Below, piece by piece: positions 36,184-47,143 of a stretch of DNA of 64,000 bases (position 1 is the stretch's first letter; each line of letters opens with the position of its first letter). The DNA comes from Methylobacterium sp. (lineage in GTDB: Bacteria > Pseudomonadota > Alphaproteobacteria > Rhizobiales > Beijerinckiaceae): the NCBI GenBank assembly GCA_002928875.1, contig PERO01000018.1:124001-188000 (forward strand), read 5' to 3'. The translations under genes were made by a program, and so were the position numbers. A model generated the notes under the pieces. The model did not search any database, had not been told where the DNA came from, and saw only the letters and a program-made list of their open reading frames with translations.

Positions 36184-38358
36184 TCACTGCGCCGCGACCG
36201 GCGGCTGCGAATAACCGAGCTTCTGGTTTAGCCCGTCGAGCAGGCTCGCGGCGGCCTCGGCGATGTTCGTGCCGGGCGGGAAGATCGCGGTCGCGCCCGC
36301 TTCCATCAAGGCCGCGAAATCCTGCGGGGGGATGACCCCGCCCACGACGATCATGATATCCGCGCCGCCTTCCGCCACGAGCGCGGCCTTCAGCGCCGGC
36401 ACCAGCGTGAGATGCCCGGCGGCGAGGGAGGAGACTCCCACGACATGCGCGTGCCCGGCCACGGCCTGCTTCGCGACCTCCTCCGGCGTGGCGAAAAGCG
36501 GGCCGATCTCCACGTCGAACCCGAGATCGCCGAAGGCCGAGGCCACGACCTTCTGGCCGCGATCGTGCCCGTCCTGCCCGATCTTGGCGACGAGGATCTT
36601 CGGCTTGCGCCCCTCGTTCTCGGCGAAGGCCTGCACCATGCCCGAGGCGCGGGCGACGACGGGGTTATCCTTGCCGACCGTATCGCGATAGATGCCGGAA
36701 ACGACGCGGATCTCCGCCTGATGGCGGTTCCAGGCCTTTTCCAGCGCGAGGCTGATCTCACCCACCGAAGCGCGGGCGCGGGCGGCATCCACGGCCAGCG
36801 CGAGCAGATTGCCCTTGCCGGACCGCGCGGCATGCTCGAGCGCGGCGAGCGCGGCATTCACGGTGCCGGCATCGCGGGAGGCGCGCAGTTGCTTCAGCTT
36901 CTCGATCTGGCGCGCGCGCACGGCGGCGTTATCCACCTGCAGGATATCCAGTGGCTTTTCATCGAGCGGTTTCAGCTGGTTCACGCCGATAATCGCCTGC
37001 TCGCCCGAGTCGATCCGGGCCTGCGTCCGCGCGGCCGCTTCCTCGATGCGCAGCTTCGGAATGCCCGCCTCGATGGCCTTCGCCATGCCGCCGAGCCGCT
37101 CGACCTCCTCGATATGGCTCCAGGCGCGTGCGGCGAGATCGCCCGTGAGCTTCTCGACCATGCGCGAGCCACCCCAGGGATCGATGAGGCGGCAGGTGCC
37201 GCTCTCCTGCTGGATCAGGATCTGCGTGTTGCGCGCGATGCGGGCGGAGAAGTCGCTGGGCAGCGCCAGGGCTTCATCCAGCGCGTTGGTGTGCAAAGAC
37301 TGCGTGCCGCCCTGCGTGGCTGCGAGCGCCTCGATCATCGTGCGTGGCACGTTGTTGAACACATCCTGCGCCGCGAGAGACCAGCCCGAGGTCTGGCAAT
37401 GCGTGCGAAGCGCGAGAGATTTGTCGCTTCTCGGGCCGAACCCCTTCACGATCTTCGCCCAGATGAGGCGCGCGGCGCGCATCTTGGCGATTTCCATGAA
37501 GAAATTCATGCCGATCGCCCAGAAGAACGACAGCCTCGGCGCAAAGGCATCGATATCGAGGCCCGCAGCGGTGCCGGCGCGCAGATATTCGAGGCCATCG
37601 GCGAGCGTATAGGCGAGTTCGAGATCCTGCGTCGCCCCCGCCTCCTGCATGTGATAGCCGGAGATGGAGATCGAGTTGAATTTCGGCATGTTCTCCGCCG
37701 TATAGGCGAAGATGTCCGAGATGATCCGCATCGAACCCTTGGGCGGGTAGATATAGGTGTTGCGGACCATGAACTCCTTCAGGATGTCGTTCTGGATCGT
37801 GCCGGAGAGCTTCGCCGCCGGCACGCCCTGCTCCTCGCCTGCCACGATGAAGAGCGCGAGAATGGGCAGAACCGCGCCGTTCATCGTCATCGACACGCTC
37901 ATCCGGTCGAGCGGGATGCCATCGAAGAGCGTGCGCATGTCGAGGATGGAATCGATCGCCACGCCCGCCATGCCGACATCGCCCGCGACGCGGGGGTGAT
38001 CGGAATCGTAGCCGCGATGCGTCGCGAGATCGAAGGCGACCGAGAGGCCCTTCTGCCCGGCCGCGAGGTTGCGCCGATAAAAGGCGTTCGAATCCTCCGC
38101 CGTGGAGAAGCCCGCATATTGGCGGATGGTCCACGGGTTCGTCACATACATCGTGGGATAGGGCCCGCGCAGGAAGGGGGCCGCGCCGGGCCAGGTGTTC
38201 AGGAAATCGAGGCCCGTAAGCTGGGCCTCCTCGGTCAGCGGCGCAATCGCGATGCCCTCGGGCGTCTCCCACGGCGCCGCGCGCCCGGCCTGCTCGCGGG
38301 CGTGGGTCGCGGGGGCGCGGCTCGACGGTTTCGGAAGGTGCGAGAAATCCGGGACCAT
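36184..38358 (-). CDS. mutB: Methylmalonyl-CoA mutase, large (catalytic) subunit
   Basis: Cobalamin enzyme of 724 residues that interconverts methylmalonyl-CoA and succinyl-CoA in propionate and branched-chain amino acid breakdown. An N-terminal TIM barrel ([20 protein letters not shown]) is followed by the B12-binding domain with the DxHxxG motif DGHDRG near residue 596. The start at 38358 is chosen because AGGA lies 7 bases upstream and [11 protein letters not shown] matches the family; an earlier in-frame ATG is rejected. 13 bases after mutA. Confidence 0.93.
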   Translation of the reverse strand: MVPDFSHLPKPSSRAPATHAREQAGRAAPWETPEGIAIAPLTEEAQLTGLDFLNTWPGAAPFLRGPYPTMYVTNPWTIRQYAGFSTAEDSNAFYRRNLAAGQKGLSVAFDLATHRGYDSDHPRVAGDVGMAGVAIDSILDMRTLFDGIPLDRMSVSMTMNGAVLPILALFIVAGEEQGVPAAKLSGTIQNDILKEFMVRNTYIYPPKGSMRIISDIFAYTAENMPKFNSISISGYHMQEAGATQDLELAYTLADGLEYLRAGTAAGLDIDAFAPRLSFFWAIGMNFFMEIAKMRAARLIWAKIVKGFGPRSDKSLALRTHCQTSGWSLAAQDVFNNVPRTMIEALAATQGGTQSLHTNALDEALALPSDFSARIARNTQILIQQESGTCRLIDPWGGSRMVEKLTGDLAARAWSHIEEVERLGGMAKAIEAGIPKLRIEEAAARTQARIDSGEQAIIGVNQLKPLDEKPLDILQVDNAAVRARQIEKLKQLRASRDAGTVNAALAALEHAARSGKGNLLALAVDAARARASVGEISLALEKAWNRHQAEIRVVSGIYRDTVGKDNPVVARASGMVQAFAENEGRKPKILVAKIGQDGHDRGQKVVASAFGDLGFDVEIGPLFATPEEVAKQAVAGHAHVVGVSSLAAGHLTLVPALKAALVAEGGADIMIVVGGVIPPQDFAALMEAGATAIFPPGTNIAEAAASLLDGLNQKLGYSQPPVAAQ

Positions 38359-38371
38359 GGCGTTTTCCTGC

Positions 38372-40279
38372 TCACGCTTTCTGCTGGAGGCCAAAATTTT
38401 CGAGGCCAACCAGCAAACGATCGAGGAAGGCGACCAGATCCATGCCGAACGTCAGAAAACCCGTGACGCCGGCTTCCGCGAGCGTCGCCTCGAGATCGCC
38501 GGGCTTGCCGGCGAGCAGCAGCGGCGAGGCGCCCGCCGCGCGCAAGGCCGCGGCGATTTCGACCGCTTCCGCGGCATAATCCGCATCCGCACCGACAAGG
38601 CAGGCGAGGCGGGTGCCCGAGGCCTGGAAGGCGCGGACGAGTTCATCGCGATCCGTGCCGCCGGCCGCGAGCGGGAAGCCATCCGAGAGCACGGCCTCAA
38701 TGCCGCCCGTCTCGAAGGCATTCTTCGCGTAGGTCGCGCGCGGGGTGAAATCCGCGAGCCGCCCCAGCGGCGCCAGGAAGATGCGTGGCTGCGCGCCGCG
38801 CGCGGCGAGCGCATCGGCCCGGTCGCGCAATGCCTCGAACATCGTCGCGAGGCGGATGCTCGGGAGCTTCGCCTGGCCGGCCGCCGAAGCGGGCGCGGGC
38901 ATCAGCACCGGGGTTTCGGGCTCGGCGATGTTCGGGAATTCGCTCACCCCGGTCACCGGCACGGCGCGGGTGGCGATAGCGCGCAGGCGGGCCTCGCGCG
39001 TGGCGGCGATCTTGCGGGCGAAGGCACCGGTTTCGAGCGCGGCCGCCAGGCCGCCGAGGCTGCCGGACCGCTCCGCCTCGATATGCTGGACGATGGCCCA
39101 GGCCTTCTCTTCGAGCGTCTCGGTGATTTCCTCGATCGCGCCAGAGCCCGCGGCCGGGTCGATCATCCGGTTGAGGTTGGATTCGCGCGCCAGAATCAGG
39201 CTCGTGTTGCGCGCAAGCCGCCGGGCATTGGCATCGGGCAGGCCCAGGGCGGTGCTGTGCGGCAGCAGCGTCAGCGAATCGACGCCGCCAAGCGCCGCCG
39301 CGAGGCCCGCGACCGTTGTGCGCAGCATGTTCGCGTTGGGGTCGCGCCGCGTCATCATGCGGAACGCCGATTCGGCGTGGATCAGCGCGGGCGCGGGTTT
39401 CTTCACCCCGCAATGTTCGAGAATGCCGGCCCAGAGGCGGCGGAACGCGCGGATCTTGGCGATGGTCAGGAACTGATCCTGGTCCGCGACCAGCGTGAAG
39501 GCGATCAGCGCCTGCGCCTTTTCCGGCGGCATGCCGGCTTTCGCGATCACACGCAGATAGGTGATGCCCTGCGCGAGCAGGCTCGCGATCTCCTGCGCCT
39601 CGCTGGCACCCGCCTCGTGGAAGGGGCGGGAATCCGCCATCAGGAACGGGCCGGTAAATCCGGCTTCGCCGAGCGCGCAGATCGCCTCGCGGATGCGCGT
39701 GCAGATGGCGATCCAGAATTGCGGGATCTGGCCGATGCGCGCCCAATCCGCCAGCGGGCGGATGCCGAAATCCACCTTCAGCGTTGCGCCCGGCAGGTTG
39801 CGCGCCTTGGCGAAGGCCCGGAAGGCATCGGCGGTATCGGCCCCCGTGAAGGCGGGGGGATCGAGCCGCAGCCGCACGAGATCGCAATGCACGCCCGCGA
39901 GCGCGGCCTCGATGGCCTCGGCCTTCGGCGAAAGCCCGAAGCCGCGCGCGGTGAGCGACCCGGCGAAGGCCAGAGTCAGCTGGTCCGCGCCGCCCTCGAG
40001 ATCGGCCAGTGCCAGGCGGTTCGCCTCGGCGGGATCGGGGTGATCGACCGTCGCGGCAACACCCCAGGGCGCGGTGCCGCGCGCGCCTGCGATCGGTTCG
40101 GCCTGCGCGTCGCGTGGATGGATCGGCTGGAGCGCGATGCCGTCGGCGGTGAGCGTCACCAGCTTGCGGTCAAAGGGCGCGCCCTTCAGGACGCCGTCGA
40201 CGAGACGTCGCCAATCGCTTTCCGTGGCGACCGGGAACTCGGAGGCGAGGGCAAGCGGGGTTGGAGCAGGGTCAGGCAT
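38372..40279 (-). CDS. mutA: Methylmalonyl-CoA mutase, small subunit
   Basis: Non-catalytic partner of MutB, 635 residues. It keeps the barrel fold but its C-terminal domain lacks the DxHxxG cobalamin motif, as expected for MutA. Together they form the heterodimer of the propionate pathway. No epimerase or MeaB chaperone gene is adjacent. Confidence 0.92.
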   Translation of the reverse strand: MPDPAPTPLALASEFPVATESDWRRLVDGVLKGAPFDRKLVTLTADGIALQPIHPRDAQAEPIAGARGTAPWGVAATVDHPDPAEANRLALADLEGGADQLTLAFAGSLTARGFGLSPKAEAIEAALAGVHCDLVRLRLDPPAFTGADTADAFRAFAKARNLPGATLKVDFGIRPLADWARIGQIPQFWIAICTRIREAICALGEAGFTGPFLMADSRPFHEAGASEAQEIASLLAQGITYLRVIAKAGMPPEKAQALIAFTLVADQDQFLTIAKIRAFRRLWAGILEHCGVKKPAPALIHAESAFRMMTRRDPNANMLRTTVAGLAAALGGVDSLTLLPHSTALGLPDANARRLARNTSLILARESNLNRMIDPAAGSGAIEEITETLEEKAWAIVQHIEAERSGSLGGLAAALETGAFARKIAATREARLRAIATRAVPVTGVSEFPNIAEPETPVLMPAPASAAGQAKLPSIRLATMFEALRDRADALAARGAQPRIFLAPLGRLADFTPRATYAKNAFETGGIEAVLSDGFPLAAGGTDRDELVRAFQASGTRLACLVGADADYAAEAVEIAAALRAAGASPLLLAGKPGDLEATLAEAGVTGFLTFGMDLVAFLDRLLVGLENFGLQQKA

Positions 40280-40413
40280 GCGCGGCTTCTATAGCGCGAG
40301 CCCGGTTCAAGTGAAAATGAACTTTGTGACGACAACCAAAGCCGAACGTTGCCGAAAGCGCGATCGGCAACTTCCGTCAGTGCCCGTCGCGCCCGGTTGG
40401 CGCATGCGCGCCC

Positions 40414-40794
40414 TCAGACGAACTGGCTGAGACCGGGAATCGCGCCCACCAGCGCGCCCATCGCATCCTCGCCGGCCGTTTCGCGGCCATAGGCGAAGAC
40501 TTCCTTCGAAAGGGCCTGGATCTGGCCCATGCCGATGCCGGCGCTCATCAATTGCTGGCCGAGCGCCATCACGCCGCCGCCACCCATCATGCCCATCAGG
40601 CCAGCCATCAGGCCGCCACCGTCGGGCGCGTTCGCAGCCGCCAGTTCCGCCGCGCCGGGCATCGCCGCGAAAGCCTCGTTCGCGGCTTCCGGCGCCTCTT
40701 TCTGCAGGAAGGCGAGGATCAGGCCGACCGATTTCTCGGCCAAGGCGGGTTCGAGCCCGACATTCTGAACCACGCGATTGATGAGTTCCTGCAT
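40414..40794 (-). CDS. Small helical protein with Gly/Met-rich middle
   Basis: 126-residue protein of unknown function. The N-terminal half is helical (ELINRVVQNVGLEPALAEKS), then a Gly/Met-rich run (LMAGLMGMMGGGG), then a C-terminal helix. It resembles small DUF2780/DUF2267-type proteins, but I cannot place it firmly. No signal peptide. A GTG at 40797 just before the ATG is an equal start candidate. It stands alone between mutA and a hydrolase gene. Confidence 0.6.
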   Translation of the reverse strand: MQELINRVVQNVGLEPALAEKSVGLILAFLQKEAPEAANEAFAAMPGAAELAAANAPDGGGLMAGLMGMMGGGGVMALGQQLMSAGIGMGQIQALSKEVFAYGRETAGEDAMGALVGAIPGLSQFV

Positions 40795-40899
40795 CACGAT
40801 ACGTCCTCCCGGCCTGTTGTTCCGCGAGCGTTACGCGATCGCAGGAAGGCAGGCAAGACAGATTGTTTAGGGCTAAACGACTTTGCCGCGCCGCATCGA

Positions 40900-41736
40900 T
40901 CACTTTTCGTCGATAGTCACGCCCGCGCGCCGCCCCGCCGCCGCCCAGGGGCCGGGGCGGAGCTGCTGGAGAAACTCCACGGCGAGCGTGCCGACCATCG
41001 CGCCGACCTGCGGATCGCCCCTGCCGCCGAGCGCGCGATGCGTCGCGCCTTCGATGACCGCGAGCCGCTTCCGGCCGGGTGGCAGGCCCTCATAGCTCGA
41101 CAGGCGCGTTTCGTAGGTGCCGCCGACCGAGCGATCCTCGGTGCCGGTGATCATCAGCACCGGCTTGCGGATGGCTTTCATCGCGCCGGCGGGGAAGAAG
41201 CCGGGTCCTTCGCCCAGAGGCGAGATGGCGATATAGGCATCGAAGCGATCGCGGCCCTCGATGCCCGAGGTCGATGCCGCCCCGGCCTCGACCAGCGCGG
41301 TCCGTGCGCCCATCGAATGGCCCGCGAGCACCTTGAAGGGCACCCGGCAACGCTTCTCCTCGACCGCGAGGATCGTATCGAGATCCGCCTGCCGGGCGAG
41401 ATGCGCAGCCCGATCCGAGGCGGCGCGATCGATGCCGCCGCGTCCGCCACCGATGCCGCGGATCAAAAGGTCGCGCCCGCTTTCGGCATGGCTCGGCACC
41501 ACGACGCGGAAGCCGGCGCGATTGAGCGCCGTGGCGAGGGTGGCATTGCCGGCGAGGCTGCCGCCGAGCCCGTGGCTGACGATCGCCAGCGGCGCGCAGC
41601 CCCGCGCATCGAGCACCTTCGCCTCGATCTCCGCGCCATCCGCGCGGCGGTAGAGATCGGCCGCGGCGGGGGCGACCCCGGCGACGAGCGCCAGGGCGAA
41701 AAAGGCTGGCGCGACAAGGGCTGGACGGTTCGTCAT
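40900..41736 (-). CDS. Exported alpha/beta hydrolase (dienelactone hydrolase-like)
   Basis: Periplasmic hydrolase of 278 residues. A signal peptide ends near AAA (residue 27). The nucleophile elbow AGHSMGA, an acid in TGTEDRSV and a His in EGATHRAL complete the Ser-Asp-His triad. SHGLGGSLAGN supplies the oxyanion loop. The substrate is unknown. GGAG lies 6 bases before the ATG; a GTG one codon earlier is possible. Confidence 0.8.
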   Translation of the reverse strand: MTNRPALVAPAFFALALVAGVAPAAADLYRRADGAEIEAKVLDARGCAPLAIVSHGLGGSLAGNATLATALNRAGFRVVVPSHAESGRDLLIRGIGGGRGGIDRAASDRAAHLARQADLDTILAVEEKRCRVPFKVLAGHSMGARTALVEAGAASTSGIEGRDRFDAYIAISPLGEGPGFFPAGAMKAIRKPVLMITGTEDRSVGGTYETRLSSYEGLPPGRKRLAVIEGATHRALGGRGDPQVGAMVGTLAVEFLQQLRPGPWAAAGRRAGVTIDEK

Positions 41737-41921
41737 CACTCACTCCGGACGGTTCGAATGGCGGTCCGAACCCTGCAGTGCGGGAGCTTACCACGGCTTT
41801 TCCCGAACCTTGCCGGGGGATGACGAATGGAGGGGCCAATCGCGTCAAAAGCGATCTTTTCGAATCCCGGATGAAGCGGCTATATGCTTCTGGCCTCATG
41901 GAAAACCCCTGGAGAGTGACC

Positions 41922-43451
41922 GTGGCAGACGCGAAGACCATCCTCATCGGCAAGAGCGAGACGAAATACGAGGAACTGACCCTCAGGCTCGCCAATCGCC
42001 ACGGCCTCGTGACCGGCGCGACCGGCACCGGCAAGACCGTGACGCTGCAGAAACTGGCCGAAGGGTTTTCCGCCAACGGCGTGCCGGTCTTCACGGCGGA
42101 CATCAAGGGCGATCTCTCCGGTGCCGCGGCCATGGGCAACGCGCTGCCCCCCTTCGTGAACCGCGCGAAGGAGATCGGCGTCGAATACAAGGCCGAGCAA
42201 TATCCGGTGGTGTTCTGGGATCTCTTCGGCGAGCAGGGCCACCCAATCCGCGCCACCGTGGCCGAGATGGGCCCGCTGCTGCTCGCGCGGCTCATGGAAC
42301 TCAACGAGACGCAGGAAGGCGTGCTGAACATCCTGTTCCGCTATGCCGACGAGCATGGCCTGCTGCTGCTCGACCTGAAAGACCTGCGCGCCCTGCTTGC
42401 CGAACTCGGCAACAACAAGGAATTGCAGGCCGAATTGCAATCGACCTACGGCAATGTCTCGCCGGCCTCGGTGGGTGCGATCCAGCGGCAATTGCTTGTC
42501 CTCGAGAACCAGGGCGGTTCGAATTTCTTCGGCGAGCCCGCGCTCGAACTCGCCGATTTCATGAAGCATGACGAGGAAGGCCGCGGGCATATCAACATCC
42601 TCGCCGCCGACAAGCTGATGAAGTCGCCGCGGCTCTATGCGACCTTCCTGCTCTGGATGCTCTCGGAACTCTTCGAGCAGCTGCCGGAAGTGGGCGACCC
42701 CGAGAAGCCGAAGCTCGTCTTCTTCTTCGACGAGGCGCATCTCCTCTTCGACAACGCGCCGGCCGCGCTGATCGATGCGATCGAGCAGGTCGTGCGTCTC
42801 ATCCGCTCGAAGGGCGTGGGCGTCTATTTCGTGACGCAGAACCCGCTCGACGTGCCGGACAAGGTGGGCGCGCAATTGGGCAACCGCGTGCAGCACGCCT
42901 TGCGCGCCTTCACCCCGCGCGAGCAGAAGGCGGTGAAGGCCGCGGCCGAGACGTTCCGGCCCAACCCGAAATTCAGGACCTCGGAGGTCATCACCAATCT
43001 CGGCGTGGGCGAGGCGCTCGTCTCCGTGCTCGAAGGCAAGGGCGCGCCCTCGATGGTCGAGCGCACGCTGATCGCGCCGCCGGGCGGGCGCGTCGGGCCG
43101 ATCACCCCGCAGGAGCGCGCCGCCCTGATGCGCGAGAGCCCGTTCCGTTCGAAATACACCGAGACGGTCGATCGCGAGAGCGCCTTCGAGATGCTGGCGG
43201 CCAAGGCGGAGGAAGCCGCGAAGGCGGCGCAGGGTGGCGGCGGCCTGCTCGGCAACGTGCTCGGCGGGCTCTTTGGCGGCAGCGCGCCGGCACCGACGGG
43301 GCGTGGGCGCGGCACGGCCCGCCCGCAGCAGAGCATGGCCGAGAAGATCGCGACCTCGGCCGCGCGTTCCGTGGCGACCTCGGTCGGCCGGCAGATCGGC
43401 ACGGCGATCGTGCGCGGGGTGCTGGGGAGCCTTCTCGGCGGGCGGCGCTAG
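41922..43451 (+). CDS. HerA-like ATPase, DUF853 family (YjgR-like)
   Basis: Cytoplasmic ATPase of about 509 residues of the DUF853/YjgR group, related to HerA/FtsK helicases; role uncertain. Seen: Walker A GATGTGKTVTLQ near residue 28, ADIKGDLSG, Walker B LVFFFDEAHLLF and a C-terminal Gly/Ala-rich tail. The GTG at 41922 is chosen: GGAG lies 8 bases before it and the first residues then match YjgR; an ATG at 41898 and longer versions have no ribosome site. Followed by lysE with a 3-base gap. Confidence 0.85.
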   Translation: MADAKTILIGKSETKYEELTLRLANRHGLVTGATGTGKTVTLQKLAEGFSANGVPVFTADIKGDLSGAAAMGNALPPFVNRAKEIGVEYKAEQYPVVFWDLFGEQGHPIRATVAEMGPLLLARLMELNETQEGVLNILFRYADEHGLLLLDLKDLRALLAELGNNKELQAELQSTYGNVSPASVGAIQRQLLVLENQGGSNFFGEPALELADFMKHDEEGRGHINILAADKLMKSPRLYATFLLWMLSELFEQLPEVGDPEKPKLVFFFDEAHLLFDNAPAALIDAIEQVVRLIRSKGVGVYFVTQNPLDVPDKVGAQLGNRVQHALRAFTPREQKAVKAAAETFRPNPKFRTSEVITNLGVGEALVSVLEGKGAPSMVERTLIAPPGGRVGPITPQERAALMRESPFRSKYTETVDRESAFEMLAAKAEEAAKAAQGGGGLLGNVLGGLFGGSAPAPTGRGRGTARPQQSMAEKIATSAARSVATSVGRQIGTAIVRGVLGSLLGGRR

Positions 43452-43454
43452 GGC

Positions 43455-44069
43455 GTGTTCATCCCCTTCATCACCGGATTTGCCATCGGCGGATCGCTCA
43501 TCGTGGCGATCGGCGCGCAGAACGCCTTCGTGCTGCGCCAAGGCATCAAGCGCGAGCATGTCTTCGCGGTGGCCCTGTTCTGCGCGGCGTCGGATGCGAC
43601 GCTGATCGCGCTCGGCGTGGCGGGCCTTGGATTCCTCATCGAGCGGGTGCCGGGGCTCGTCACGGTCGTGACGCTGTTCGGGATCGTGTTCCTGCTCGCT
43701 TATGGCGTGATGGCCGCGCGCCGGGCGCTGGCACCGTCCGGCATGGCCGTGGGGGCGGGCGCGCCGATGAGCCTGAAAGCCGCGCTCTCGGCCTGCGCGG
43801 CCTTCACCTTCCTTAACCCGCATGTCTATCTCGACACGGTGATTCTCGTGGGCAGCCTCGCGGCGGGTTATACGGGGCAGGAGCGCTGGGCCTATGGCAT
43901 CGGCGCGTCGAGCGCGTCGTTCGTCTGGTTCTTCGCCCTGGGCTATGGCGCGCGGGTGCTGACGCCGCTTTTCGAGAAGCCCGTGGCGTGGCGCATTCTC
44001 GATGCGATCATCGCTCTGGTGATGGGAATGATTGCCTTGAAGCTCCTGCTGTGGATGATGAGGCGCTGA
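43455..44069 (+). CDS. LysE/ArgO-family amino acid exporter
   Basis: Inner-membrane exporter of 204 residues, about six hydrophobic segments, with the family signature AIGAQNAFVLRQG near residue 20. Likely exports a basic amino acid such as arginine or lysine. GTG start 3 bases after the upstream stop, so translation is probably coupled. Confidence 0.85.
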   Translation: MFIPFITGFAIGGSLIVAIGAQNAFVLRQGIKREHVFAVALFCAASDATLIALGVAGLGFLIERVPGLVTVVTLFGIVFLLAYGVMAARRALAPSGMAVGAGAPMSLKAALSACAAFTFLNPHVYLDTVILVGSLAAGYTGQERWAYGIGASSASFVWFFALGYGARVLTPLFEKPVAWRILDAIIALVMGMIALKLLLWMMRR

Positions 44070-44092
44070 TCCCCCATCCCCAAGGTTCTCCC

Positions 44093-45475
44093 ATGTCTGT
44101 TCCTGCCGTTCTGTCGCGCCTCGAAACCAGCCGCGAGGCGACTCTCGCCCGCCTGAAATCCTGGCTCGCCATTCCCTCGATCTCGACCGACCCGGCCTAC
44201 AAGGCGGATGTGCGGCGCGCGGGCGCGCATCTCGTCGCCGATCTCGAGACGATGGGCTTCGAGGCGTCTTTGCGGGAAACGCCGGGCCATCCGGTGGTGG
44301 TGGGGCATCGCCGCCGGCCGGGCAAGCCGCATGTGCTGTTCTACGGCCATTACGATGTCCAGCCGGTCGATCCGCTCGAACTCTGGGAACAGCCGCCCTT
44401 CGAGCCGGTGGTGAAGGAAATCGAGCCCGGCCGGAAGGTGATCTCGGCGCGCGGCGCTGCGGACGACAAGGGGCAGGTGATGACCTTCCTCGAGGCCTGC
44501 CGCGCCATCATCGCCGAGACGGGTGACCTGCCGGTCTCGCTCACCGTGATGATCGAGGGCGAGGAGGAGAACGGCTCCATCAACCTGCCGGATTTCGTCG
44601 AGAAGAACGCGGCCGAGTTCAAGGCCGATGTCTGCCTCGTCTGCGATACCGGCATGTGGGATCGCGGCCGGCCGCAGATCACCTCGTCGCTGCGCGGGCT
44701 GCTCTACGAGGAGATCATCGTGCGAGCCGCGAATCGCGACCTGCATTCGGGCCATTTCGGCGGCACCGCGCAGAACCCGATCCACATTCTCTCCCGCATC
44801 GTCGCCTCGCTGCATGATGCCGAGGGGCGCATCACCGTGCCGCATTTCTACGATGGCGTTCACGAGACGGGCGACAACCGCAAGGCCTCGTGGGAGGCTC
44901 TGGGCCTCACCGAAGCGGATTTCCTCGGCACGATCGGCCTGAAATACGCCGCGGGCGAGAAGGGCCGGACGCTGATCGAGAAGATCCAGGCGCGGCCGAC
45001 CTGCGATTGCAACGGCATCTGGGGCGGCTATACGGGCGCCGGCACCAAGACGGTGATCGCGGGCGAGGCGCGCGCGAAGATCTCCTTCCGCCTCGTGCAC
45101 GACCAGGACCCCAAGGCGATCCAGAAGAACTTCCGCGAATTCGTCTCGGCGCAGATCCCGCCGGATTGTTCGGTCGAGTTCATCGGCTACAAGGGCAGCC
45201 GCGCCGTGCAGGTGAGCGAGGACAGCCCCGATCTGCGTCGCGCGGTGGAGGCGCTGCGCGAGGAATGGGGCACCGATCCGGTGGTGCTCGGCCATGGCGG
45301 CTCCATCCCCATCGTGGGGGATTTCAAGCGCGTGCTTGGCCTCGATGCCCTGCTGATCGGCTGGGGGCTCGACGACGATCGCATCCACTCGCCGAACGAG
45401 AAATACGATCTCGAGAACTTCTATCGCGGCCAGAAGAGCTGGGCGCGCATCCTGATGAAACTCGCCGCGCGCTGA
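44093..45475 (+). CDS. M20-family metallopeptidase (dipeptidase)
   Basis: Zinc exopeptidase of 460 residues. Metal ligands are visible in order: His in YGHYDVQP, Asp in GAADDKGQ, Glu pair in EGEEENGS, and a late His in LGHGGSIPIVGDF. A dimerisation insert lies between about 200 and 310. Specific peptides are unknown; resembles the carnosinase/CNDP-like branch. AAGG lies 7 bases before the ATG; the longer upstream frame is rejected. Confidence 0.88.
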   Translation: MSVPAVLSRLETSREATLARLKSWLAIPSISTDPAYKADVRRAGAHLVADLETMGFEASLRETPGHPVVVGHRRRPGKPHVLFYGHYDVQPVDPLELWEQPPFEPVVKEIEPGRKVISARGAADDKGQVMTFLEACRAIIAETGDLPVSLTVMIEGEEENGSINLPDFVEKNAAEFKADVCLVCDTGMWDRGRPQITSSLRGLLYEEIIVRAANRDLHSGHFGGTAQNPIHILSRIVASLHDAEGRITVPHFYDGVHETGDNRKASWEALGLTEADFLGTIGLKYAAGEKGRTLIEKIQARPTCDCNGIWGGYTGAGTKTVIAGEARAKISFRLVHDQDPKAIQKNFREFVSAQIPPDCSVEFIGYKGSRAVQVSEDSPDLRRAVEALREEWGTDPVVLGHGGSIPIVGDFKRVLGLDALLIGWGLDDDRIHSPNEKYDLENFYRGQKSWARILMKLAAR

Positions 45476-45478
45476 GGC

Positions 45479-46138
45479 TCACTCGATGCCGCGCAGGTCG
45501 TTCACGACCTGCATCGGCGGAAGATCGGGATATTCGTCCGGCAGGTTCGTCCGGTTGACCCAGATCGGCGCGAAGCCGGCCGCGAAGGCGCCGGCCACGT
45601 CCCAGCGGTTCGAGGAGACGAAGGTGATGTCGGAGGGCCGGTCGGCCATCGCCAGCCGCGCGGCGACGCCGTAAACCGCCATGGCCGGCTTGAAATGGCC
45701 GGTTTCCTCCACCGAGATCACCTGATCGACATAGCCGCCGATCCGGCTCGCGGCGATCGCGTCCTTCACCATGGCATGCGTGCCGTTGGTGAAGACCACC
45801 GTGCGATGGCGGGCGGATTTCAGTCGCCCGAGCACCTTCGGCACATCCGGGAAGGCATCGAGCACGCGATAGGCCTTCAGCAGATTGTCGCGCAGGGCGG
45901 GATCGTCGACGCCGAAGCGGGCGAGCGAGAAATCGAGCGCGCGCTCGGTCAGCGTCCAGAAATCCACCGTGCCGCCCCGGCCCATCGCGGTCAGCGTCCA
46001 GCTGTATTCGAGCTGCTTCTGGCGCCACAGGGCGGAAAGTTCCAGCGCCTTCGGCCCCAGGGATGCGCCGGCGCGCAGCACGGCCGAATGCACGTCGAAC
46101 AGCGTGCCATAGGCGTCGAACATGAAGATGCGGCTCAT
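45479..46138 (-). CDS. Haloacid dehalogenase, type II (HAD superfamily)
   Basis: HAD hydrolase of 219 residues with a short cap, resembling L-2-haloacid dehalogenase (EC 3.8.1.2). Nucleophile Asp in FDAYGTLFDV, second motif VFTNGTHAM, and a third region VSSNRWDVAGAFAAGF with the Asp of the family. Its dehalogenase activity cannot be confirmed from the sequence. GGGGAGA precedes the ATG. Tail-to-tail with the M20 gene. Confidence 0.85.
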   Translation of the reverse strand: MSRIFMFDAYGTLFDVHSAVLRAGASLGPKALELSALWRQKQLEYSWTLTAMGRGGTVDFWTLTERALDFSLARFGVDDPALRDNLLKAYRVLDAFPDVPKVLGRLKSARHRTVVFTNGTHAMVKDAIAASRIGGYVDQVISVEETGHFKPAMAVYGVAARLAMADRPSDITFVSSNRWDVAGAFAAGFAPIWVNRTNLPDEYPDLPPMQVVNDLRGIE

Positions 46139-46288
46139 GGTAGTCTCCCCGCGCCGGCGGCCCTGTGCCGATCAGCGCTTTTGATCGAACGATGATTTGT
46201 TGGAATAGCGTTGCCTGTAAAGCCCCGGACGATTGACCTTCGCGTGACCTGCCGTTCGTATGGGGAAACGAAGCCTCGGGAGGATAGC

Positions 46289-47143
46289 ATGGCGTGGTCT
46301 GAAACCTGGACGTTCTTTCAGGGCCAATGGATGGACGGCAATCCGCCGCTGATGGGGCCGCGCAGCCACGCCTTCTGGCTCGCTTCCACGGTGTTCGATG
46401 GCGCGCGCGTCTTCGAGGGGGTCTATCCGGATCTCGACCGGCACGCCGAACGGCTCGTGCGCTCGGCGACCAATCTCGGCCTCAAGGCCGGGGTCACGCC
46501 CGAGGAAATCGTCGCGCTCACGAAGGAGGGTACGAAGAAATTCACGCCGGGTGCCGCACTCTATGTGAAGCCGATGGTGTGGGGGGAAGGCGAGGGGCCC
46601 TCAACCATCCTGCCCGATCCCGATGATTGCCGCTTCGCGCTCTGCCTGTTCGTGGCGCCCATGCCCGAACCGCGCGGCATGAGCCTGACGCTCTCGCCCT
46701 TCCGCCGGCCGTCGCTCGAATGCATGCCGACGGATGCCAAGGCCGGCTGCCTCTATCCCAACAATGCGCGCTGCCTCGTGGAGGCGAAGTCGCGCGGCTT
46801 CGACAATTGCCTCGTGCGCGACCTGCTCGGCAACATCGCCGAAACCGCCACCGCCAATATCTTCATGGCGAAGGATGGCGTGGTGTTCACGCCCGCGCCG
46901 AACGGCGCCTTCCTCAACGGCATCACCCGCCAGCGCGTCATCCGGCTGATGCGCGAATCCGGCCTCGAAGTGGTGGAGCAGGCGCTGACCTACGACGATT
47001 TCGCACGCGCCGACGAGGTGTTCATCTCGGGCAACTATTCGAAGGTGATGCCGGTGACGCGCCTCGACGGCCGGGAATTCCAGGCCGGGCCCGCCTATCG
47101 CAAGGCGCGCGAACTCTATTGGGAATTCGCGCACGCCGCATGA
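46289..47143 (+). CDS. ilvE: Class IV aminotransferase, branched-chain amino acid type
   Basis: PLP-dependent aminotransferase of 284 residues. Seen: STVFDGARVFEGVYPDLDRH near residue 40, and the Schiff-base lysine in DAKAGCLYPN, followed by EAKSRGFDNCLVRD and GITRQRVIRLM. GGAGG lies 6 bases before the ATG. Catalyses the last step of valine, leucine and isoleucine synthesis if the assignment is right; a D-amino acid or ADC lyase-type role cannot be excluded. Confidence 0.82.
   Translation: MAWSETWTFFQGQWMDGNPPLMGPRSHAFWLASTVFDGARVFEGVYPDLDRHAERLVRSATNLGLKAGVTPEEIVALTKEGTKKFTPGAALYVKPMVWGEGEGPSTILPDPDDCRFALCLFVAPMPEPRGMSLTLSPFRRPSLECMPTDAKAGCLYPNNARCLVEAKSRGFDNCLVRDLLGNIAETATANIFMAKDGVVFTPAPNGAFLNGITRQRVIRLMRESGLEVVEQALTYDDFARADEVFISGNYSKVMPVTRLDGREFQAGPAYRKARELYWEFAHAA

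Noticed and set aside
36412..40294. Two plus-strand ORFs of about 690 codons each opposite mutA and mutB
   Set aside because: Antisense shadows of the methylmalonyl-CoA mutase genes, Arg/Glu/His-rich.
40280..40413. Cobalamin riboswitch upstream of mutA
   Set aside because: The gap is 134 bases and belongs to the downstream side of another gene; no B12 box or extended structure is seen.
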